From Niabella sp. (GTDB lineage: Bacteria > Bacteroidota > Bacteroidia > Chitinophagales > Chitinophagaceae), in contig JAPUDO010000008.1 of NCBI GenBank assembly GCA_027493055.1, positions 49,328 through 113,327 on the forward strand: 64,000 nucleotides of DNA. Direction: 5' to 3'. A program made the translations under genes and the position numbers. Below the pieces are notes generated by a model. The model saw nothing but the letters and a program-made list of their open reading frames with translations. It ran no database searches and was not told the DNA's origin. Of this stretch, positions 44,422 to 54,054 are shown in pieces; position 1 is the first letter of the stretch, and each line of letters starts with the position of its first letter.

Positions 44422-44893
44422 AATGAAGATCGTAGCAGAGACTATATAAGCCGTTTGTCAGCTATAATTTATATAATGTCTGTGTTCTGTTGCACTACGC
44501 TTGCCCTGCGGGTAAATAAAGGACGCCTGCCGCAATGGTGAATTTTTGAAAATAATTCCGGCTTACGCGCTTCGGGCCGCGCTAAAATAGCCATTGGTAT
44601 AGTTTTGCATTTTTTCAGGTTTGTCTTGATGCAAAAGAATCAAAAAATCATCCCGATAAGCATCGGGAGTCATGCCTTGCTAAAAATGAGCTACGTTTAC
44701 TCGCTAATTTTTTATTTAATTTTTGTGCTCATGAGAGCTTCGCCGTTCGCTAAAATGCCTGAACTTGCTTCTCCGCCTGCGGCGGATACGCTTCAGACAA
44801 GACAGCAGGCATTTTTTAACGCTGCACTTCATCCATTTTCTTAACGCTCACGCATCAGGGTCGTTTAAAATCCCGACAGATAATCAGGATTTT
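44422..44893. other. Non-coding stretch between two Xer half-sites
   Basis: No gene is supported. The segment holds short palindromes, such as CCCGATAAGCATCGGG near 44652 and GCCTGCGGCGG near 44777, and only overlapping short frames with no family resemblance. It may be what is left of an earlier insertion next to dif. Confidence 0.4.
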
Positions 44894-44895
44894 CT

Positions 44896-44923
44896 ATTTA
44901 ACATAATATTCTCGAACCAATAT
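44896..44923 (-). other. Left Xer-like half-site of the metal-homeostasis island
   Basis: A perfect XerD arm (ATTTAACATAA on the plus strand, 44896-44906) is followed by spacer TATTCT and a non-matching outer arm. The 14 bases CTATTTAACATAAT are identical to 57259-57272 in the same orientation, so the two sites are direct repeats flanking the plus-strand run of nine genes. The rest, to 45308, has no gene; one minus-strand 52-codon frame with no start is probably a remnant. Confidence 0.55.
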
Positions 44924-45321
44924 TTCTCCGCAAACGTTGGAATGGTATTTTTTGAAATGTTAATACCCCAGGACGGTTTGTTTCGGGAATAATCGGAACT
45001 GTCCGTAAACAATTCATCTGGCGTACGCCAAACAATGGACGGGTATCAAATAAAATATCAGCTCTCGTTCATCCATAAACAACACTAGAGCTACTGCCCT
45101 TTCTCATTTTTTTATAACAAAGCTCACTCCCCTACTCCCGCCTGCATCTCATAAATAGCACAGCTGGCAGCAATAAAATTCATTTTTACAAAATGTGCTG
45201 CATATTTCTCAAATTGAAGACTGCTAAAGTTTGACCAATAATATTGCATATTACTCTAATAATATAAATCTAAATATTGTAAAAATAATATCCTCATGGT
45301 AAAGTTTATAATTTTGCATTC

Positions 45322-46002
45322 GTGAAAATTTTAATGATAGAAGACGACCAAAGAGTAGCCGAACTGATACAAAGGGGTTTGGAAGAACAGGGCTTTACCC
45401 CTACTTTGGCGTATGACGGACTTTCAGGCAAGAAATTAGCATTGCAAAATGATTATGACTTAATCATTACCGACATAATTCTACCCAAAATAGACGGGCT
45501 TGACCTATGCAAACAAATCAGAGAAAGCAAACCCGACACACCAATTATTATGCTTACGGCATTGGGTACAACGGACGATAAAATAGAAGGTTTTGACGCA
45601 GGAGCAGACGACTATCTTGTAAAGCCTTTTGAAATGCGGGAATTGTTGGTTCGTATTCGCGCCTTGCTGAAACGAAATAACAAAACGTCAAATAATACAG
45701 GCAACATTTTAAAGTATGCATACCTTGAAATGAATTTGCATACAAAAATTGTAAAGTGTAACGGAACAGAAATAAACCTTACACCAAAGGAATTTAATCT
45801 TTTGGCATATATGCTGCAAAACCCTGAAAGGGTTCTGTCAAGGGTAGAAATTGCCGAAAAAGTTTGGGACACGCATTTTGATACAGGCACTAATTTTATT
45901 GACGTTTACATCAATTATTTGCGTAAAAAAATTGACAAGGATTTTGACAAAAAACTTATTCATACCAAATCGGGAATGGGATTTATCTTGAAGGCGGAAT
46001 AA
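45322..46002 (+). CDS. OmpR/PhoB-family response regulator (metal-resistance type)
   Basis: This 226-residue response regulator has a receiver with acidic pocket EDD (7-9), phospho-acceptor Asp51 in ITDIILPKIDG, and Lys in YLVKPF. It has a winged-helix output domain of OmpR type (LTPKEFNLLAYMLQNPERVLSR, VDVYINYLRKK-like sequence). It is closest in look to CusR/RprY regulators. The start is GTG at 45322, giving the canonical MKILMIEDD. An octamer TAATTTTG at 45309-45316 matches the -7 consensus but is only 5 bases away, which would make a leaderless mRNA; no -33 box is well placed. Its stop overlaps the histidine kinase start. It presumably controls the downstream efflux genes. Confidence 0.93.
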   Translation: MKILMIEDDQRVAELIQRGLEEQGFTPTLAYDGLSGKKLALQNDYDLIITDIILPKIDGLDLCKQIRESKPDTPIIMLTALGTTDDKIEGFDAGADDYLVKPFEMRELLVRIRALLKRNNKTSNNTGNILKYAYLEMNLHTKIVKCNGTEINLTPKEFNLLAYMLQNPERVLSRVEIAEKVWDTHFDTGTNFIDVYINYLRKKIDKDFDKKLIHTKSGMGFILKAE

Positions 46003-47378
46003 TGAAAATAAGAACACGGTTAACGATATTATTTACACTAATTACCGCTACTATTTTATTAGCGTTTGCAGCCGTTATTTATTACACCGCAAAAGAAAAT
46101 CGGGAAAAGGAATTTTATACGCTTCTTAAAAAAGAAGCTATTACAAAAGCCAACTTGTTTTTAAATGCAAGCGTTGAAAAAAAAACCTTGCAGGACATTT
46201 ACAACAACAACCGAAAAATTTTAAACGAAGTTGAAGTAGCTATTTATGATACCAACTTTACATTATTGTATCACGATGCCGTTGATATTGATTTTGTGAA
46301 GGAAACCAAGCAAATGATAGACAATATTAACCAAAAAGGGGAAATTAATTTTTATCAGGAAGATTGGCAGGTAATCGGTTTGCGGTATGAATTTCTGGGC
46401 AAAAATTTCATTGTTACCGCTACTGCTTACGACCAATACGGCTATAACAAATTAGACAGCTTATTTAAAACTATCGTTATTGTTTTCATCATTTCCATTT
46501 TGGTTATTTACATAGCAGGGCGTTTCTTTTCAAAAAAGGCGTTTGAACCTGTAAAGGAAATGACAGAGAAAGCCGCCAACATTTCCGCTACAAACCTGGA
46601 TTTGCGTTTGCCAGGCAACGGCAACAAAGACGAACTTTCAGAGTTGGCAAATACATTTAACGAAATGCTAAACCGATTGGAAAACTCTTTTGATGCTCAA
46701 AAACACTTTGTTTCCAATATTTCCCACGAACTACGGACACCGCTTGCAGCTATTATTACCGAATTGGAACTTTCAGCCAACAAAGAAAAAAACGCACAAG
46801 AATATAAAACCGCTATCAACAACGCTTTGAACGATGCCAAAAAATTAGCCCGCCTTTCAAACAGCCTGTTGGATTTGGCAAAAGCAAGTTACGACCCTGC
46901 CGAAATTGCATTTAAGCCAATCCGTATTGATGAAATTTTGTTAGATGCAAGGCAGCAGGTACAAAAGGTAAATCCCGATTACAAAATTGATATGCACTTT
47001 GACCCCGAATTTTTTCGGGGTGAGAACGACAATCAAATTTCAGTAAATGGCAATGAATATTTGTTGAAAGTGGCTTTTGTAAACCTGTTTGAAAACGGCT
47101 GTAAATTTTCAGATAACAAGCAAAGTATTGTTTCTGTATTTTTTGAAAACGAAAAAATAGAACTTCGCTTTACAGACAAAGGTATTGGCATTTCGGAAGA
47201 TGATTTAAAAAATATCTTCGTTCCGTTTTATCGTGGCGACAATAAAAACTTTGCAGACGGTAACGGTATCGGGCTTTCACTTACACAAAAGATTATCACT
47301 TTGCATAAAGGCACTATTACTGTTTCATCAAAACAAAACGAAGGCACTACCTTTTTTGTGGAATTACTACACATCTAA
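46002..47378 (+). CDS. Membrane sensor histidine kinase
   Basis: This 458-residue partner kinase starts at the ATG in TAATG that overlaps the regulator stop. It has an N-terminal membrane helix (LTILFTLITATILLAFAAVI), a periplasmic sensor of about 130 residues, a second helix near residue 160 (TIVIVFIISILVIYIAG), HAMP, HisKA with His242 in NISHELRTPLAAI, and HATPase boxes (NGCKFSDN, FTDKGIGIS, GNGIGLSL). The layout matches CusS/CzcS metal sensors. The sensor domain probably detects a divalent metal, but no obvious His/Cys cluster is visible. Confidence 0.93.
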   Translation: MKIRTRLTILFTLITATILLAFAAVIYYTAKENREKEFYTLLKKEAITKANLFLNASVEKKTLQDIYNNNRKILNEVEVAIYDTNFTLLYHDAVDIDFVKETKQMIDNINQKGEINFYQEDWQVIGLRYEFLGKNFIVTATAYDQYGYNKLDSLFKTIVIVFIISILVIYIAGRFFSKKAFEPVKEMTEKAANISATNLDLRLPGNGNKDELSELANTFNEMLNRLENSFDAQKHFVSNISHELRTPLAAIITELELSANKEKNAQEYKTAINNALNDAKKLARLSNSLLDLAKASYDPAEIAFKPIRIDEILLDARQQVQKVNPDYKIDMHFDPEFFRGENDNQISVNGNEYLLKVAFVNLFENGCKFSDNKQSIVSVFFENEKIELRFTDKGIGISEDDLKNIFVPFYRGDNKNFADGNGIGLSLTQKIITLHKGTITVSSKQNEGTTFFVELLHI

Positions 47379-47473
47379 TTACTTCTAATAAAATTCTAAT
47401 AATTTTCTATTACTTCTCTAACGGCTCTCTTTAAAGGATAGACAGACTTTTGCATCGACTTAAAAAAGGTGCA

Positions 47474-48754
47474 ATGCTGTTTCGTTTCAAACATACTGTT
47501 TTTATTCTTTACTCTTTGTCGCTTTGCTTCACAGCAACTTCACAAAGCAACCTGCCTGACCGGCAGGCAGGCTATACGTTACGACAAGCCTTGCAAACGG
47601 CAAGGGAAAATAACCTTGTTTTAAAAACAGAACAGTTTAACATAGGAATAGCACAGGCAGACGTTACCACAGCGAAGCTGTTTACCAACCCGACATTCAA
47701 TTTTAATTATATGAATGTGGCTGCCAAAAAATATGCAGAGCCTAAGTCAAATTTATACAGTGCCATAAACAACCAATACGCATTTCAGTTGGGCAAATCC
47801 TTTCAGGTAGCAGGACAACGCAGATATAGCATTGAAACGGCAAATAAAAATGTAGCATTTTTCAAAAAAAATTACACCGAAATTGAACGCAATCTTTTTT
47901 CGGAAGTAGCAGCAAAATGGTTGGAAGTATGGACGGTACAAAAGCAATTAGATATTATTCAGATTGCTAAAAGCAATATTCACAGTTTGGTTATTACCAA
48001 TCAAAACCGATACAAAAATCAGGTCATTACGCAAACCGATTTGTTTCGAACAGAATTATTGTCAAAGCAATACGCCATTCAATACAAAACAGCTTTGCAG
48101 GAAGTTACTAACCGCCAAAATGAATTGAAATTTTTATTGGGCGTTCAGGAAGATATAAAAGTTGATACAGCAGACAACTTTTTATTTACGATGCCCCAAA
48201 GCATAGACAGTTTACTTACACAATCGTTGCAAAACCGCAGTGATATTCTTACAACAAAATCAATGATTGATGTTTCAAACAGCAATATCAAACTACAAAA
48301 GTCGCTTGCCTTTCCGCAACCCGAGTTAGGTTTCTTTTACAATCCGCAAAATGCGGTTCCTTATTGGGGTATTTATGCCGCTATTAATTTGCCTTTTTTC
48401 AACCGCAATCAGGGCGAAATAAAAAAATCGCATCTGCTGAAACAGCAAGCCGAACAGCATTTATTCACGATACAAAACCAACTGCAAACCGAACTCACAA
48501 ACGGTTATGCAAGTTATCGGTTACAGCAACAGAACATTGAAAATTTTAAATCTGTTTGGGAACAATCGCAAACCATTTTAGACAATGTAAAATATGCCTA
48601 CCTGAAAGGCGGAACAACCATTATAGACTTTTTGGAAGCACAACGCAGTTGGTTGGAAACACAGCAACAATATTATGAAGCGCTGCAGCAATATCGCCAA
48701 AGCTACATTCAACTACTTTATACCACAGGTTTAATCAATCAATTAGCAAAATGA
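47474..48754 (+). CDS. Outer-membrane efflux channel, CzcC/CusC-like (TolC family)
   Basis: This 426-residue outer-membrane component of an RND tripartite pump has a signal peptide (start MLFRFKHTVFILYSLSL), then two OEP repeats of long helices. Family segments include FNIGIAQADVTTAKLFTNP, QKSLAFPQPELGFFYNPQ and AYLKGGTTIIDFLEAQRSW. The ATG at 47474 has AAAGG upstream and the signal peptide starts there; a TTG at 47450 is less likely. A 21-base palindrome at 47551-47571 (CCTGCCTGACCGGCAGGCAG) adds the residues LPDRQAG just after the signal peptide, apparently an in-frame repeat insertion. Its stop overlaps the adaptor start. Confidence 0.88.
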   Translation: MLFRFKHTVFILYSLSLCFTATSQSNLPDRQAGYTLRQALQTARENNLVLKTEQFNIGIAQADVTTAKLFTNPTFNFNYMNVAAKKYAEPKSNLYSAINNQYAFQLGKSFQVAGQRRYSIETANKNVAFFKKNYTEIERNLFSEVAAKWLEVWTVQKQLDIIQIAKSNIHSLVITNQNRYKNQVITQTDLFRTELLSKQYAIQYKTALQEVTNRQNELKFLLGVQEDIKVDTADNFLFTMPQSIDSLLTQSLQNRSDILTTKSMIDVSNSNIKLQKSLAFPQPELGFFYNPQNAVPYWGIYAAINLPFFNRNQGEIKKSHLLKQQAEQHLFTIQNQLQTELTNGYASYRLQQQNIENFKSVWEQSQTILDNVKYAYLKGGTTIIDFLEAQRSWLETQQQYYEALQQYRQSYIQLLYTTGLINQLAK

Positions 48755-49758
48755 TGAAGAACATAAAATACATTCTGCCTATACTTCTGCTCCTTACTTC
48801 TTGCGGAAACAAAGAAAAAAAGAAAGAAGAAAAAAACACAATTCCCGTAGTGAGCAATAGCGGACAGGCAATAGCTTTTCCAAATAAGGGAACCCTTGCA
48901 TTTTTCAAAATCGAAAAGGTAAACACCGACCATATCAATGCCGATTTTACCGCAGTCGGAAATGTTGGGGCTACCATTATTGCATCAAATACAGGAGCAT
49001 CACAAAACATTGTACTGTTTGAAAATCCCGAATTGGCAAGTAACTACACACAGCTTATTCAACATCAAATCAACATTAGCCAAATTCAAAACATCAACAT
49101 CAAACAAAAGCAAATTGAATTGGAACGCACAAAAGATTTGCATTTGCACGGAGCAGCCACAGGACAGGATTTATTAAATGCCCAAACGGAGTTAAGTATG
49201 GAACAAACCAATTTAGCCAATGAAAAAGCGGCATTGATTGAACACGAAACCAAACTACTTTCGGCAGGTTTTAACCCGAATATTTTACGCAAAGCAAAAG
49301 TAGGAACAGCGTATTTAATTTGCGGCATTCCCGAAAATCAGATAGAGAAAATCAAACAAGATCAGTCCTGCAACATCGTTTTTACTGCATTTCCAAATGA
49401 AAAATTTATCGGAAAAATAGATGCTGTTGCCGATATGGTGGACAATGCAACACGAATGGTAAAAGTTCGAATTAGCGTGAACAATTCATCAAGCAAACTG
49501 AAAGCGGGAATGTTTGCCAATGTTTCTTTCGGTATCAACGAAGGTAATTTTATCAGTATCGGTAAAAATTCTTTGATAACGGTTCAAGGCAAACATTATG
49601 TTTTTCAAAAAATAAACGACACCACTTTTGAACGCAAAGAAATTCAGGTAGGGCAGCAAATAGGCGAAAAAATTATTGTATTCAGTGGACTGAATAACAA
49701 TGATGAAATCGCAGTGGAAGGCGTAATGCAATTAAAGGGTTTAAGTTTTGGATATTAA
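48751..49758 (+). CDS. RND periplasmic adaptor, CzcB/CusB-like lipoprotein
   Basis: This 335-residue membrane-fusion protein links the inner-membrane pump to the channel. It has a lipoprotein signal (MMKNIKYILPILLLLTSC, lipidated Cys at residue 18), a coiled-coil hairpin (QLIQHQINISQIQNINIKQ...HGAATGQDLLNAQTEL) and a beta-barrel part (GKIDAVADMVDNATRMVKVRI). It is a little shorter than many CzcB proteins and lacks an obvious N-terminal metal-binding extension. Its ATG overlaps the channel stop (ATGATG). The pump itself is not next but four genes further on. Confidence 0.87.
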   Translation: MMKNIKYILPILLLLTSCGNKEKKKEEKNTIPVVSNSGQAIAFPNKGTLAFFKIEKVNTDHINADFTAVGNVGATIIASNTGASQNIVLFENPELASNYTQLIQHQINISQIQNINIKQKQIELERTKDLHLHGAATGQDLLNAQTELSMEQTNLANEKAALIEHETKLLSAGFNPNILRKAKVGTAYLICGIPENQIEKIKQDQSCNIVFTAFPNEKFIGKIDAVADMVDNATRMVKVRISVNNSSSKLKAGMFANVSFGINEGNFISIGKNSLITVQGKHYVFQKINDTTFERKEIQVGQQIGEKIIVFSGLNNNDEIAVEGVMQLKGLSFGY

Positions 49759-49770
49759 AAATTTGTTCAG

Positions 49771-50475
49771 ATGACCGTTTTAGATTTCTCTGTTCGTCTT
49801 TTGTTTGCACTTGCATTTGGTGTTGCTATCGGCATTGAACGGCAGTGGCGACAAAAAAGTGCAGGGCTTCGCACTAATACATTAGTGTCATTGGGAGCGG
49901 CTGCTTATATCCTTATTTCGGTTTCCCTGACTGACAATACAGGTGACCCAAGCCGCATTGCAGCACAAATTGTAACAGGCATTGGCTTTCTCGGTGCAGG
50001 CGTGATTATGAAAGACGGTTTAAGCGTGCAGGGATTAAACACGGCTGCCACTATCTGGTGTTCGGCTGCCGTAGGTTCGCTTTGTGGCTTGGGCTTGTTT
50101 GTGCAGGCAGGTATTGTTACGGCAGCCATAATACTTACACATTTATTTCTTCGCCCTGTTGGTCAAAAATTAAGTGCACTTACATTCACAAAACCAGCAA
50201 CGGCACAAACCGATTACCAGTTCACAATTAAATGCAAACCCGAAGTGGAAAACCACATTCGGGTACTGCTGATGCATATGCTCGGCAATGACGGAAAACT
50301 ATTACTACAATCACTCTCAAGTGATGATGATACCGCTAACGCTGTTATTACAGCAAAAATAAAATCTGTCACACAGCAGGACAGCCTGATGGAACGAGTG
50401 GCAAGCCGCCTCACCATTGAAGAAAAAGTAATGAAAGTAAGTTGGGAAATCACAGGAACACAATCGGAATTATAA
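49771..50475 (+). CDS. MgtC/SapB family membrane protein
   Basis: This 234-residue protein has 4-5 membrane helices and the MgtC signature (LLFALAFGVAIGIERQWRQK, GLRTNTLVSLGAAAYILIS, IVTGIGFLGAGVIMKDG). A soluble C-terminal ACT-like domain (about 150-234) is also typical of MgtC proteins. MgtC supports growth at low Mg2+ and inhibits F1Fo ATP synthase in Salmonella; in this setting a Mg2+-related role is likely. It starts 13 bases after the adaptor gene and lies in the same run. Confidence 0.9.
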   Translation: MTVLDFSVRLLFALAFGVAIGIERQWRQKSAGLRTNTLVSLGAAAYILISVSLTDNTGDPSRIAAQIVTGIGFLGAGVIMKDGLSVQGLNTAATIWCSAAVGSLCGLGLFVQAGIVTAAIILTHLFLRPVGQKLSALTFTKPATAQTDYQFTIKCKPEVENHIRVLLMHMLGNDGKLLLQSLSSDDDTANAVITAKIKSVTQQDSLMERVASRLTIEEKVMKVSWEITGTQSEL

Positions 50476-50477
50476 CA

Positions 50478-51053
50478 ATGATTTTAAACAGCCACATATC
50501 CGTATTGCTGCTTTCGGCAGGCATTGCTTCAGACAACCTGATACTGGCAGCGATGAGCCGCAATACTGCCCGTGTGATAAAGCAGGGAAAGCAGTTGGTG
50601 ATACTTTTTATGTTGCTCAATATCCAAATGATGGCTTTTGTGTACGGAAAATGGGCAGGTAAGGCTTTAAAAAGTTATATACCCGAACAACAGTATTGGC
50701 TTGCCCTTTTTATGCTCGTTGCAACCGCAGTGCGTATGTATCGGGAATGGAACAAAGGGAAAATGCAGGATATGAAAATTGCCTTTGGGCTGGACGGTTA
50801 TTTGGGTATTGCCTGTGCTACTTCCATTTATGTATTTGTGTTGGGCTTGACCTTGGAAAGCCTTCAACTGTATTCCCCGACAGCTTATTTATTATCAATG
50901 CTCGTGTTGGAGACAATGATGCTGCTCGGTTGGTGTTTAGGGCAGTTCCAAAAGTTCAGATTATTAAAAGCCATACAGATAATAGTCCTGCTGATGATGC
51001 TTGCGGGCATTTCAATACTTATTTATCAAACGCATAATGAAAGAATGTTATGA
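50478..51053 (+). CDS. MntP-like membrane transporter (manganese exporter family)
   Basis: This 191-residue protein from the ATG at 50478 has about six hydrophobic helices. The first begins MILNSHISVLLLSAGIASDN, with a membrane Asp, and helix 4 is GYLGIACATSIYVFVLGLTLE. The two-fold repeat of three helices resembles the MntP/DUF204 manganese exporters, although the conserved Asp pair is only partly visible. I call it MntP-like, not MntP. Its stop overlaps the MgtA start (ATGATG). An ORF extension back to 50442 overlaps MgtC and is unlikely. Confidence 0.55.
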   Translation: MILNSHISVLLLSAGIASDNLILAAMSRNTARVIKQGKQLVILFMLLNIQMMAFVYGKWAGKALKSYIPEQQYWLALFMLVATAVRMYREWNKGKMQDMKIAFGLDGYLGIACATSIYVFVLGLTLESLQLYSPTAYLLSMLVLETMMLLGWCLGQFQKFRLLKAIQIIVLLMMLAGISILIYQTHNERML

Positions 51054-53755
51054 TGACATTAAAAGACAAAATAAAAAAACCGCTTCATTCCGTGATTAAT
51101 TCAAGCGGAATGAACATGGGAACTGTTACCAAATTGCAGAACGCTTCCCGTCAGGACGACAAATTTGTTTATGCAATGCTGGAAACAAGTGAAGAAGGCA
51201 TAACCAATGTAACGGCAGACGACCGCAGACTGAAATTCGGAGTGAATGAATTGCAGCACCAAAAAGCACCCAAATGGTATGTGCAGCTATTGAAAGCATT
51301 TGCTAATCCGTTTATCTGTATCCTGCTTGCCATTGCATTTGTTTCATTTATCATGGACGTATGGCTGGCATCTGCCGAAGACCGTGATTTCAAAACCGTC
51401 ATCGTGGTTTCCGTTATGGTGCTGGTCAGTGCGTTGTTGCGTTTTGTACAGGAATACCGAAGCAATGCGGCTGCTGAAAAGCTGAAAAGTATGGTAAAAA
51501 CCACAGCTACCGTATTGCGGAAGTTTGCAGGGAAAAAAGAAATACCTATCAGCGAGCTTGTACCCGGTGATATTGTATATCTCTCTGCCGGTGATATGAT
51601 ACCTGCCGATTGTCGCATTATACAAAGAAAAGACCTTTTTGTAAGCGAAAGTATGCTCACGGGCGAAGCCCTGCCTGTTGAAAAAAACCACTTCCCTATA
51701 CGGGATGCCGATAAAAAGCAACCCGCTGAACTTGATAATATCTGCTTTATGGGAACGAATGTGGTAAGCGGTTCAGCTACGGCAGTTGTGGTTGCCACAG
51801 GCAGCTATACTTTTTTCGGCAGCATCAGCAAGTCCATTGTAGGCGAACGCCCTGAAACGAGTTTTGACAAAGGCATCAACAAAGTCAGCTTTATGCTTAT
51901 CCGCTTTATGCTGGTGATGGTTCCGCTTATTTTTTTGATTAACGGTTTGCTGAAAGGCGACTGGGCAGAGGCGTTGCTTTTCGCCGTTGCAGTAGCTGTA
52001 GGCTTAACGCCCGAAATGCTTCCGATGATTGTTACTGCCAATCTTGCCAAAGGTGCTGTAAATATGAGCAATCACAAAGTCATTGTAAAGCGCTTGAACG
52101 CTATCCAGAACATCGGTGCTATGGATATTCTCTGCACCGACAAAACTGGAACATTGACACTTGACAAAATTGTGCTGGAAAGACACTTGAACGTGTTTGG
52201 CATTGAAGATGATGAGGTGCTGAAATGGGCATACCTGAACAGTGTCCACCAAACAGGGCTTAAAAACCTGATGGATAAAGCGGTATTGGAACACATAGAG
52301 TTACACGACTATTTAAAAGTAGAAGAGCATTTTTTGAAAGTAGATGAAATTCCGTTCGACTTTCAACGCAGACGAATGTCGGTAATCTTAAAAATGCGAA
52401 ATGGAAAACACCTGCTTATCTGCAAAGGTGCAGTGGAAGAAATGCTGGAACTCTGCACCAATGCTTTTGACCCCGGTGAAGACCGTAGCCTGCATATAGA
52501 AAACGACAAGGTAGTTCCAATGGACGATACAATGCGTAAGATAGTATTGAACACGTCCCAAAAAATGAATGAAGAAGGTCTTCGTATGCTGTTGGTTGCC
52601 ATTCGTGAATTTGAAGGAACGCACCCGCTTACCTATACCGTTGAAGATGAAAAAAACTTAACGCTGACAGGTTTTATAGGTTTCCTTGACCCTGCAAAAC
52701 CCTCATCAAAACCCGCTATTGAAGCCCTGCATAAATTAGGCATTGGCATAAAAGTAATTACAGGCGACAATGAAACAGTAACCAAAAAGATTTGCAACGA
52801 TGTGGGCATTCCCGTTCAGCAGCTTATCAATGGCAGTGATTTGGAAAATATGACGGACGATGAACTGTTGCTGCAGGTGGATACCGTTTCCGTTTTTGCC
52901 AAGCTGAACCCACTGCAAAAAGTAAGAGTAGTAAAAGCATTGCGGAGCAAAGGACATACCGTAGGTTTTATGGGCGATGGCATTAACGATGCAGCGGCAC
53001 TCAAAGAAGCCGATGTGGGCATCAGCGTGGATACGGCCGTGGACATCACCAAAGAAAGTGCCGATATTATCCTGTTGCAAAAAGACCTGATGGTGTTGCG
53101 TAAAGGCGTGCTATACGGCAGGAGAACCTTTGGTAATATAATCAAGTACATCAAGATGACAGCCAGCAGCAATTTCGGTAATATGTTCAGTATGCTCGGA
53201 GCAAGTGCATTCTTGCCGTTCCTGCCAATGTTGCCCATTCATTTGCTGATACAAAACCTGCTGTATGATATTTCCCAAATATCTATTCCGTGGGATAGAA
53301 TGGATAAGGAGTTTTTGGAAAGGCCAAAAAAATGGGATGCCGGGAGCCTTTCCAGGTTTATGCTCTATATCGGACCCATCAGTTCCGTTTTTGATTTTGC
53401 AACATTTGCCGTGATGTGGTATGTGTTCAAGGCAAATACTCCCGAACACCAAACACTCTTTCAAAGCGGCTGGTTTGTGGAAGGCTTGCTTTCGCAAACA
53501 CTTATCATCCACATGATACGCACACGGAAGATACCGTTCATACAAAGCTGGGCAGCCACGCCAGTCGTAGCCCTTACCTCGCTGATTATGGTTATTGGTA
53601 TTCTCATACCTTTTTCGCCTTTTGCCACAGCATTGAAATTGCAGCCTTTGCCATTGGCTTACTTTCCATGGCTCGTATGTATATTGTTTAGCTACTGCTT
53701 ACTTACGCAATTCGTAAAAAACTGGTTCATCAAAAAATTTAATAATTGGCTATGA
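51050..53755 (+). CDS. mgtA: Magnesium-importing P-type ATPase, MgtA/MgtB family
   Basis: This 901-residue P3B-type ATPase imports Mg2+ into the cytoplasm. All catalytic boxes are present: TGE in MLTGEALPVEK, phosphorylation site CTDKTGTLT (Asp364), KGA in CKGAVEEML, TGDNE, and GDGINDAAAL. The membrane motif VGLTPEMLPMIV is specific to MgtA/B. The length is standard. Translation is coupled to the gene before (ATGATG) and to DUF190 after it (ATGA). A second ATG at 51053 is equally possible as the start. Confidence 0.94.
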   Translation: MMTLKDKIKKPLHSVINSSGMNMGTVTKLQNASRQDDKFVYAMLETSEEGITNVTADDRRLKFGVNELQHQKAPKWYVQLLKAFANPFICILLAIAFVSFIMDVWLASAEDRDFKTVIVVSVMVLVSALLRFVQEYRSNAAAEKLKSMVKTTATVLRKFAGKKEIPISELVPGDIVYLSAGDMIPADCRIIQRKDLFVSESMLTGEALPVEKNHFPIRDADKKQPAELDNICFMGTNVVSGSATAVVVATGSYTFFGSISKSIVGERPETSFDKGINKVSFMLIRFMLVMVPLIFLINGLLKGDWAEALLFAVAVAVGLTPEMLPMIVTANLAKGAVNMSNHKVIVKRLNAIQNIGAMDILCTDKTGTLTLDKIVLERHLNVFGIEDDEVLKWAYLNSVHQTGLKNLMDKAVLEHIELHDYLKVEEHFLKVDEIPFDFQRRRMSVILKMRNGKHLLICKGAVEEMLELCTNAFDPGEDRSLHIENDKVVPMDDTMRKIVLNTSQKMNEEGLRMLLVAIREFEGTHPLTYTVEDEKNLTLTGFIGFLDPAKPSSKPAIEALHKLGIGIKVITGDNETVTKKICNDVGIPVQQLINGSDLENMTDDELLLQVDTVSVFAKLNPLQKVRVVKALRSKGHTVGFMGDGINDAAALKEADVGISVDTAVDITKESADIILLQKDLMVLRKGVLYGRRTFGNIIKYIKMTASSNFGNMFSMLGASAFLPFLPMLPIHLLIQNLLYDISQISIPWDRMDKEFLERPKKWDAGSLSRFMLYIGPISSVFDFATFAVMWYVFKANTPEHQTLFQSGWFVEGLLSQTLIIHMIRTRKIPFIQSWAATPVVALTSLIMVIGILIPFSPFATALKLQPLPLAYFPWLVCILFSYCLLTQFVKNWFIKKFNNWL

Positions 53756-54051
53756 TACAGGCACAAATTTATATAGACAAAGACGAACTGAAAGGTATGC
53801 AGCCGCTTCATCAGTTCATTATGCAATTACTGATTGAAAACGGAATTGCAGGGGCAACCGCACTTGTCGGACATTCGGGATTTGGCGGAAATCACCGCCT
53901 CAAACAACCCACACAGCAATTTTCATTTGACGAAACACCTATGCTTATCACTTTTATTGATGAAGAAAAAAAAGTAAAAGAAGCATTAACAGAATTGCGG
54001 AAGCAATACAAAGGCGGATTTATAGTAACTCATCAAGTAGAACAATGGTAA
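53752..54051 (+). CDS. DUF190 family PII/CutA-like protein
   Basis: From the ATG at 53752 this is a 99-residue protein of the DUF190 family, a ferredoxin-like fold related to PII and CutA1. Key segments are AQIYIDKDELKGMQPLHQFI, GIAGATALVGHSGFGGN and TPMLITFIDEEKKV. Homologues are thought to bind small ligands and regulate adjacent ion transporters. Here it lies between the Mg2+ pump and the RND pump, so it may tune either. Its ATG overlaps the MgtA stop. Confidence 0.85.
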   Translation: MIQAQIYIDKDELKGMQPLHQFIMQLLIENGIAGATALVGHSGFGGNHRLKQPTQQFSFDETPMLITFIDEEKKVKEALTELRKQYKGGFIVTHQVEQW

Positions 54052-54054
54052 ACA

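Noticed and set aside
44605..44992. Two overlapping plus-strand frames of 75-79 codons
   Set aside because: They run through palindromes and the left Xer half-site, have no family match, and share the same bases in different frames.
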